Made by a program: the position numbers and the translations under genes. From Chrysoporthe austroafricana (Eukaryota; Ascomycota; Sordariomycetes; Diaporthales; Cryphonectriaceae), in assembly GCA_001051155.2 (NCBI GenBank), contig JYIP02000006.1, positions 3,596,001 through 3,660,000 of the forward strand: DNA of 64,000 bases. Reading direction: 5' to 3'. Position 1 is the stretch's first letter. The number at the start of each line of letters is the position of its first letter. Below, piece by piece: positions 57,899 through 64,000 of this stretch. The notes under the pieces are model-generated. The model saw only the letters and a program-made list of their open reading frames with translations. It made no database searches and was not told where the DNA came from.

Positions 57899-59790
57899 TC
57901 ACGACATCGTTAGGAGCTTATCGTCCGTGACGCATCCCTTACTCGCGTCGCTCACCAGCGACGCGTACTTGGCCAGCGTCCCCCTCAGCACCCTCGGCTG
58001 GGGCCGCACCCACTTGCTCTTCCTCGCCTGCAGCTCCTCGTCTGAGATCTGCAGGTCGATCACCCTCTTCTCGGCGTCGATCAGGATGGGATCGCCGTCC
58101 TGCACCAGGGCGATCGGGCCGCCCTCCATCGCCTCGGGCACGACGTGTCCGATGATGAAGCCGTGGCTGCCGCCCGAGAACCTGCCGTCGGTGAGCAGCG
58201 CGACGTCCTGGCCTAGGCCCGCGCCCATGATGGCGGAGCTGGGCTTCAGCATCTCCGGCATGCCCGGCCCGCCCTTGGGGCCCTCGTACCGGATGATGAC
58301 GACCGTCTTCTCGCCTTTCTTGATCTCGCCGCGCTCCAGCGCCGAGATGAAAAGGTCCTCGGCGTCGTACACCTTGGCCTTACCTTCGAACACCAGGCCC
58401 TCCTTGCCCGTGATCTTGGCCACGGAGCCGCCGGGAGCCAGGGACCCGCGCAGGATCTGGATGTGGCCCGTAGGCTTGATAGGGTTGCTAAGCGGGCGGA
58501 TGATAGGCTGGTCCGAGGGGAAGTCCTTGAACTTCTCGAGGTTCTCCTTCATTGTCTTGCCGGTGACGGTCATGCCAGAGCCGTCGATGAGGCCCTCCTT
58601 GAGCAGGAACTTCATCAGGGCGGGGATGCCGCCCACGTTGAACAGGTCCTCGAAGACGTACTTGCCCGAGGGCTTGAGGTCGGCCAGCAGCGGCGTCCGG
58701 TCCGAGACGGCCTGGAAGTCGTCGATGGTGAGCTTGACGCCGACGGTCTCAGCGATGGGGATCAGGTGCAGCACGGCGTTGGTGCTACCGCCCAGGATGC
58801 TGATGAGCACCATCGCGTTCTCGAAGGCCTGGCGGGTCATGATGTCGCGCGGGCGGATGTCCTCCTTCAGCAGGTTCCTCATGGCGGGCCCCACAGCCTC
58901 GCACTCAGCCTTCTTCTCCGGGCTCACGGCCGGGAAACTGCTGCTGCCGGGGAGGGTCATACCGAGCATCTCGGCCGAGCTGCCCATTGTGTTGGCGGTG
59001 TACATGCCGCCGCACGCGCCGGCGCCGGGGCAGGCGTTGCGGATGATGTCGAAGCGCTCCTCCTCGGTGATCTGGCCCGTAATGTACTGCCCGTAGGCCT
59101 GGAACGCCGAGACGATGTCCAGCGCCTGGCCGCCGAACTTGGAGCAGCCCGGCTTGATGCTCCCGCCGTATACCATGATGCTGGGCCTGTTCACGCGCCC
59201 CATGGCCATCAGCACGCCGGGCATGTTCTTGTCGCACCCCGGCAGCGACACGTTCCCGTCGTACCACTGGCCCTGCATGACCGTCTCGATACTGTCCGCG
59301 ATGATCTCTCGGCTCTGCAGCGAGTAGCGCATGCCGGTGGTGCCCATGCTGATGCCGTCGGACACGCCGACGGTGTTGAAGCGGTAAGGCACGAGGTTGG
59401 CCTTGGCGACGGACTCCTTGACCAGCGAGGACAAATCCATCAGGTGCATGTTGCACGGGTTGCCCTCGTACCAGACGGAGGAGATTCCGATCTGGGCCTT
59501 GTTCATGTCTTCCTCGGTCAGGCCGGTCGCATAGAGCATGGCTTGCGAGGCGCCCTGGGATTTGGGCTGTGTGATGGAGGAGGAGACCTTGTTGAGCTTG
59601 TCATCGGCATGGCGGGCAGCGGTCGTCGACAGCAGGCGGCTGGGAAGAAGAGATCACTGTCAGGTGGAACAGGTCTTGACGACAGTCAATTGGGTCATAG
59701 GGCCACCTACGCATGATGGCTCGCGGCCAGGGCCCGGCCAGCTGCCAGGGCCCGGGGAGCTCTAGCTCTCAGGAGCGAGGGCAGAGCCAT
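57899..59790 (-). CDS. ILV3: Dihydroxy-acid dehydratase, mitochondrial
   Basis: Two exons, 59790-59711 and 59639-57899, give 606 residues. The N-terminus ([20 protein letters not shown], continuing to [13 protein letters not shown]) is a typical mitochondrial presequence interrupted by a 71-bp intron. The core carries the iron-sulfur cysteines in [10 protein letters not shown] (Cys89), [10 protein letters not shown] (Cys162) and [20 protein letters not shown] (Cys236), and the C-terminal [20 protein letters not shown] block of the DHAD/Edd family. It dehydrates 2,3-dihydroxy-isovalerate and its ethyl homologue, the third step of valine and isoleucine synthesis in the mitochondrial matrix. Length and motifs match fungal Ilv3. 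Some fungi keep a second, resistant DHAD in clusters; the presequence argues this is the housekeeping copy. Confidence 0.97.
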
Positions 59791-60926
59791 TGAGAAGGTC
59801 CAGAGGGAAGCTGAAGATGGGACTGGCAAGGTAGGGGAGATGGTGTTGAAGCTTCAACAACTCCACATGGCCGTATAGACCTCTTGTCTAGGTGTGGACG
59901 AGATGACTCAAGAGGGCTCAGGTCTAGGCCTCCCTCACGTTGTCGAGGTCACAGGGAAGATCACAGGGACACACGCAAAAAGTGTCGAAGCTTATTACAG
60001 TAGTTTGCTCACAGCATTTTACTAGTACGCCAGCAGCATTGGAACTTTCTCTGCGAGATCGGCCCCGAGCATCCACCCTCCAGGCCCCTGCTTCCCCACG
60101 TTCTCCACAGCGGCTGGTCAGCAGCACGAAGAGCCCTCTGATTTGCTCACCAAGTCTCCCGCAAGCAGCTGGGAGCCAACTAGAGGAGTGTCAATCCAAC
60201 TGTCCCATTAAACTGCATCCTCAATCTCACGAGCCCTGCAGAGGAATTCACCAGTTGACATTGTTTATATCATTGAAAGTGGTCACATTGAGAATCTCTT
60301 CTGTGAGTTCTGTATATGTACGGACGTAGCTAAGATGTCTTATTTGCCAGGCGATTACCTCAGTAGGTGAGTCTTGCTTTTGACAAAACAGCATGATGGG
60401 CTGGTAGGTCTACATACTATCATATCGCCTCCCAGTGATATGTCTAGCGAGGTCGCAAAGATTTGCCAGAGGACAGCAGAAGATTTCTGAGTACTAGGAG
60501 GATTTCTATATGAAAGTCACAGAAAGTTCCCTGAGAGGCTGTTCGGTCTGCTTAAAGACACCAACCATAAGCTTGATCTAGAACCCATCAGAATCGACCA
60601 CATGCTTTCTGTGTTGGCGATGTTAAGCAATATATGCTCTAGGTCTTAATTGCCTTCTCAGACTTGAGGCCCTCCTGTGCACAGGAATTCAGCCTTCTAA
60701 ACTTACTCAAACTGCTGTATCGACACGAGAATGCTGGAAGGGGTACAGCATCGATAGATGGTGGGCTCAAAGTTAGTGATAGAGATTAAGGTTGGGAACT
60801 TAAGAGTGCAAGAAAGCGAGAAGGCTAGTCCTTGTAATAGAGGGGTTGAATGAGCACATCAAGTTCTGACTCTGGCCATCCATCATATATATCTCTCAGA
60901 GGTAGCATCCGCCCACTGAACCGCGA
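59791..60926. other. Intergenic region
   Basis: This 1.1-kb stretch holds the promoter of the dehydratase gene and the 3' region of the ClpP gene. It is AT-rich in the middle, and no gene is supported. Confidence 0.55.
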
Positions 60927-61869
60927 TCAGTTCGAGCTGCCCCCGTCTTCCTTCTTTTCCGTATTTTCCGCAGATGCCGGCCTCTTGTGAAGTATCTTGT
61001 CCACGATGCCGGCCTCCTTCGCCTCGTCCGCCATTAGGTATTTGTCCCTCTCCATCATGTCGTTGATCGTCTGTATGTCATACTTCTCAAACCCGAACGC
61101 CACGTTCAGGTGCCTCCTCACGATCTCATTCACCTGCTCGCGTATCCGCTGTATCTGGTTCGCGTAGATGAGGATGTCCGAGGCCTGGCCCTTGGTCCCG
61201 CCCAGCGGCTGGTGCACCATGATGGAGCTGTGCTGCAGCGCGTATCTCTTGCCGGCCTCGCCGCCCAGCAGCAGGATGGCAGCCATGCTCGCGGCCGCCC
61301 CCACGCAGACGGTTGATACGGGCGACTGGATGTAGCTCATGGTGTCGTAGATGGCGAGCCCGGAGCTGATCTCGCCCCCCGGCGAGTTGATGTACATGGT
61401 GATGGGCTTCTCGGGGGCGTCGGACTCGAGCCAGAGGAGCTGGGCGACGATGGCGGCAGAGACGGTGTCGTCTATGGGGCCGTTGAGGCAGATGATCCGT
61501 TCCTGAATGGAGCCAGAGACGTCAGCACAGTGGCCCAAGGCTCACGTTTGTCCACGGCAACTGCGCACCTGTAGTAGCTTCGAGAAGATGTCGGCTGCTC
61601 ATGTATCAGCAAGGCCGCACCCACAGCGCACGATCGGTGGCACGGGTAACGCACATGTCCTCCAACCTCCAGACTAGATTCATCAGCGTATGTTAGAGAG
61701 GCGCACCGGGCTAGCTAGGTCATACTGTAACTTCTGTGATGTACGGCATCGGCAGCGAGGCTGTTGGGGCTGAGGGGCCGCCACGCCCCGAAAACTGGGA
61801 GAAGTTACGCCCACGTGTGGCCGCGATGCCCCTCGTCAGGAGACGCCATGCTGCCCGCTGGGTATTCAT
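60927..61869 (-). CDS. clpP: Mitochondrial ClpP protease subunit
   Basis: Four exons, 61869-61726, 61673-61655, 61594-61569 and 61502-60927, give 254 residues; exons 2 and 3 are only 19 and 26 bp. The N-terminus (MNTQRAAWRLLTRGIAATRG) is a mitochondrial presequence, followed by LPMPYITEVT, SGGWRTSDIFSKLLQERIIC and the ClpP core. The catalytic triad reads as Ser135 (GAAASMAA), His160 (MVHQPLGG) and Asp211 (INDMMERD). ClpP forms two stacked heptamers and degrades matrix proteins fed by ClpX. Baker's yeast lacks it while some filamentous ascomycetes such as Podospora keep it. The C-terminus is a short charged tail. It is divergent from the gene at 62166. Confidence 0.95.
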
Positions 61870-62165
61870 GGCCGCCGCGCGATTGGGTAGCAGGCGCCGT
61901 CGTGAGGCAAGGTCGCGGTTGTGCGGGCAGTTGGAGGCGACGTCTGCGTGCGTGCTTGTGTGGTCGGTCGTCTGCCGGCCCGGAAGATCCCCTGAAGCGA
62001 GCGCTGCGGCCCCCGGGAGACCCGCTGGCGCGCCGACGCGACCCTAGGAATCTGCCCCGAGGTCCCGGCAGCCTGCGGCTCCGGAAGACCTCATTCTTTT
62101 TCTCACCTCGAACCTTCAGGCCCGGAATCTGTTTCCCACTTCTCGCGTTCACTGGCAGCCGAGAC
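61870..62165. promoter_or_regulatory. Shared bidirectional promoter region
   Basis: Only 296 bp separate the ATG of the ClpP gene (minus) from the ATG of the next gene (plus), so both promoters must overlap here. A CCAAT word on the minus strand (61882-61886) lies just upstream of the ClpP start, and a pyrimidine-rich block (near 62090-62150) precedes the plus-strand start. Both flanking proteins have probable mitochondrial presequences, which would fit co-regulation. Confidence 0.6.
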
Positions 62166-63539
62166 ATGAGGCGCCTTGCTGCAACATGGCGAGGCAGCCT
62201 CCCGGCAGCCAGGTCATGTCAGCCTTCTGCATCACGGCGTTATTCAACCAAAGATGAGGGGCCCGCAACCAGCAAAACATCCACTTCAGCTGAGCAATCA
62301 CACGACGACTTCGGATACAACGACTGGTCTGAGGTCAATCCAGACACGAAAATGATAGACACGGTCGTCGGCCCGTTGCCTATCTCACCCTTCCTGGACC
62401 CAAGTTGGCGCGAGGCAAGGAACCGGAATAAGAAAAAGGCCCCACCCAACAAGGCGGAACACACTCGCTTCCAACGCCGCATGGCCGAGAACCCATACGG
62501 TAGGCGTTCAGGCGCCTCCTCACCCTCATCTTAATGCTGACATAGATAAACAGCACAGCTGCTGGCGGGGCCCGTAAGATCATGTCAGATCACGCGGGCA
62601 CGCCTACCGAAAGCTTTTCTGCAGGACTTTGGCCTTGTGAAGTCTCAGGCCGATGAGTTGTGGTGGATACCAGCAGACTTCAAGCAAGAGCCCAAAGAAG
62701 CTACTCCGGAAACATCTGAAGATGTCGAGGCTCGAACAACCAATGACGATAGTGGCATTACTATGAGCAGCGACCCTGCTCTGAATGAGACCGCCCCAAG
62801 CACAAAGACCGCTTTGAGTGAAGAGCCTGGCTCCAACACAGTGCCTATCCACCCTGCAAAGTCTGCTACCAACAATTCTGGCCTCGTTGAAGCTGAAGGC
62901 CAGCTAGCCGCGAATGGCGGCGGTGCTGCTATTGATAGGCATCCCAGCCGCGCGGAGCCTTGTGGGACGTCCTCAGCTCAAAGAGACGGCAGGTTCTCTG
63001 CGCCGGCTCACACCCTTGCAAGAAGGGATCTCCTACTGGAGTTTTTCAACAAGAAAAGCAAATACAGCTCTGCCTACATGAGGTTTGCAGCCAACCCGAG
63101 CATCGCCGGGCTGAGTCGGATAGCAGCCTGGCGCCAGGATATGGACGAAGTCATCCGCGATCAAATGCGCCGCCAGATCGTCAGCAACCTCATCTACCTG
63201 TCCCGACTATGTGAGGGGAGCAACAGGGATTATCTCGTCAGGATGGATGGCAAAGAAGCTCGGACAGATAGGCACCAGAAAAGGTCCTGTTTTCTGTCAT
63301 TTGGCGTTGAAGGAGAACCATTTGAGGTGTTGGAGACGGAGGGCGCACCGGCAGGTGCTTGCCCGGTCTACAATCTTCAAAGACTTCTCGGTCCAGAGAA
63401 TGTAGAGCGCTTGAGGAACGAGTCTGCGATATTTCGGGACGTGTCCATGTTGCTCTTGAGAGGGCTCCGGACAGTCGAACTGAACAAGAAGCTATGGAGG
63501 CTCCAGGGCTACCTGGCTGACTACGACCAGCTATTATGA
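62166..63539 (+). CDS. Predicted mitochondrial protein, unassigned
   Basis: Two exons, 62166-62499 and 62554-63539, give 439 residues. I start at ATG 62166 because MRRLAATWRGSLPAARSCQP (continuing to ASRRYSTK) is a clear mitochondrial presequence, whereas the longer frame upstream is low-complexity. The join gives AENPYAQLLAGPVRSCQITR, followed by ARLPKAFLQDFGLVK and DELWWIPADF. A disordered acidic segment (about 170-260) separates this from a helical C-terminal part rich in Arg/Leu (MDEVIRDQMRRQIVSNLIYL). The N-terminal block looks like a conserved fungal mitochondrial family, perhaps ribosome-associated, but I cannot name it. The gene shares its promoter with ClpP. Confidence 0.75.
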
Positions 63540-64000
63540 CCGTGGCAGGCCATAATATAGTTGCAGCTCAGCTTGTCATGCAAGCTGAAGACCTGCAAGC
63601 CATACATCTTGACTTATGTTGTCTGCCACCGGTACACCGTTAAATGCGTCTCTCGATAAGCCTGGATCGTTGTACCAGCTACATCTGGAGCCAGGCTAGC
63701 CTGGCTGATTCTGGAACTTCGACTCCACTATGAAGACGCAGCCATGTCTTCTAGATCTAGATGTCATGTGGCCTCCTCCATTCTGGGCTTCTTATCGGTA
63801 TCTGACCTATTTACTTTTCACGTACCACACCAAGAGGCGTCATTCTCAAGCAACGAGCCTGGGATAAAGGGACGGTATGCTATGGGACAGCCCACTGTGG
63901 GACCATCTCCTAATTCATGACCAATCATTGGCACTCTGCTCATTTTGAGCGATGTGAGAGCTCTTGATATGGGAAAGCATGGCAAATCCATTCATTTTCC
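63540..64000. other. 3' flank to window end
   Basis: These 461 bases follow the last gene, with no open frame or element I can support. Confidence 0.6.

Noticed and set aside
58463..59716. 417-codon plus-strand frame
   Set aside because: It is antisense to the dihydroxy-acid dehydratase gene, has biased low-complexity composition and no motif.
61764..62165. N-terminal extension of the mitochondrial protein
   Set aside because: The extension would bury a clear presequence that begins at 62166 and would overlap the ClpP start region.

Overview
The window looks like nuclear chromosome sequence from a filamentous ascomycete (Pezizomycotina, most likely Sordariomycetes). The reasons are short GT-AG introns (about 45-90 bp) with CTAAC/CTGAC-type branch sites, GC-rich third codon positions in genes against mixed intergenic DNA, and fungus-restricted families: Zn2Cys6 regulator, cerato-platanin, fungal O-methyltransferase, Hook-interacting protein and kinesin-14. 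I rebuilt exon structures by hand from splice signals, reading frame and family motifs. No transcript or database evidence was available.

Layout. 0-13 kb: the 3' part of a T5orf172/GIY-YIG protein, a five-exon O-methyltransferase, an LDAH-type lipid-droplet hydrolase, a six-helix membrane protein and a five-exon cytochrome P450. 13-28 kb: a large FHIP-like dynein-adaptor protein whose first coding exon is 9 bp, a 3.2-kb stretch with no intact gene but a possible MOZART1-like remnant, a class-3 lipase, a glutathionyl-hydroquinone reductase-type GST and a Zn2Cys6 regulator. 28-34.6 kb: a gene-poor stretch, GC-rich and then AT-rich, ending in a DUF7924-type pseudogene whose stops and substitutions fit repeat-induced point mutation (RIP). 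34.6-38.3 kb: secreted RNase T2, an acyl-protein-thioesterase-like hydrolase and a secreted cerato-platanin. 38-50 kb: an orphan thioesterase, an NTF2-like protein, a GNAT-domain protein, a second P450 and an unassigned protein, with long spacers. 51-63.5 kb: housekeeping genes. These are a kinesin-14, a lysophospholipid acyltransferase of the Loa1/Vps66 type, mitochondrial dihydroxy-acid dehydratase, mitochondrial ClpP, and a predicted mitochondrial protein divergent from ClpP.

How the genes relate. There is no operon and no complete biosynthetic gene cluster. The metabolic genes (O-methyltransferase, two P450s, thioesterase, GST) are scattered and separated by unrelated genes. Functional links I can defend are modest. 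ClpP and the gene opposite it share a 296-bp promoter region and both carry likely mitochondrial presequences. FHIP (dynein cargo linker) and kinesin-14 (minus-end motor) are both microtubule-transport genes but lie 34 kb apart. The RNase T2 and cerato-platanin genes are two secreted-type proteins on either side of an esterase. I found no convincing new multi-gene system. The most notable items are the gene structures (9-bp and 19-bp exons, a GC-AG intron, a 495-bp intron with open frames), the RIP-like pseudogene and the ClpP gene.
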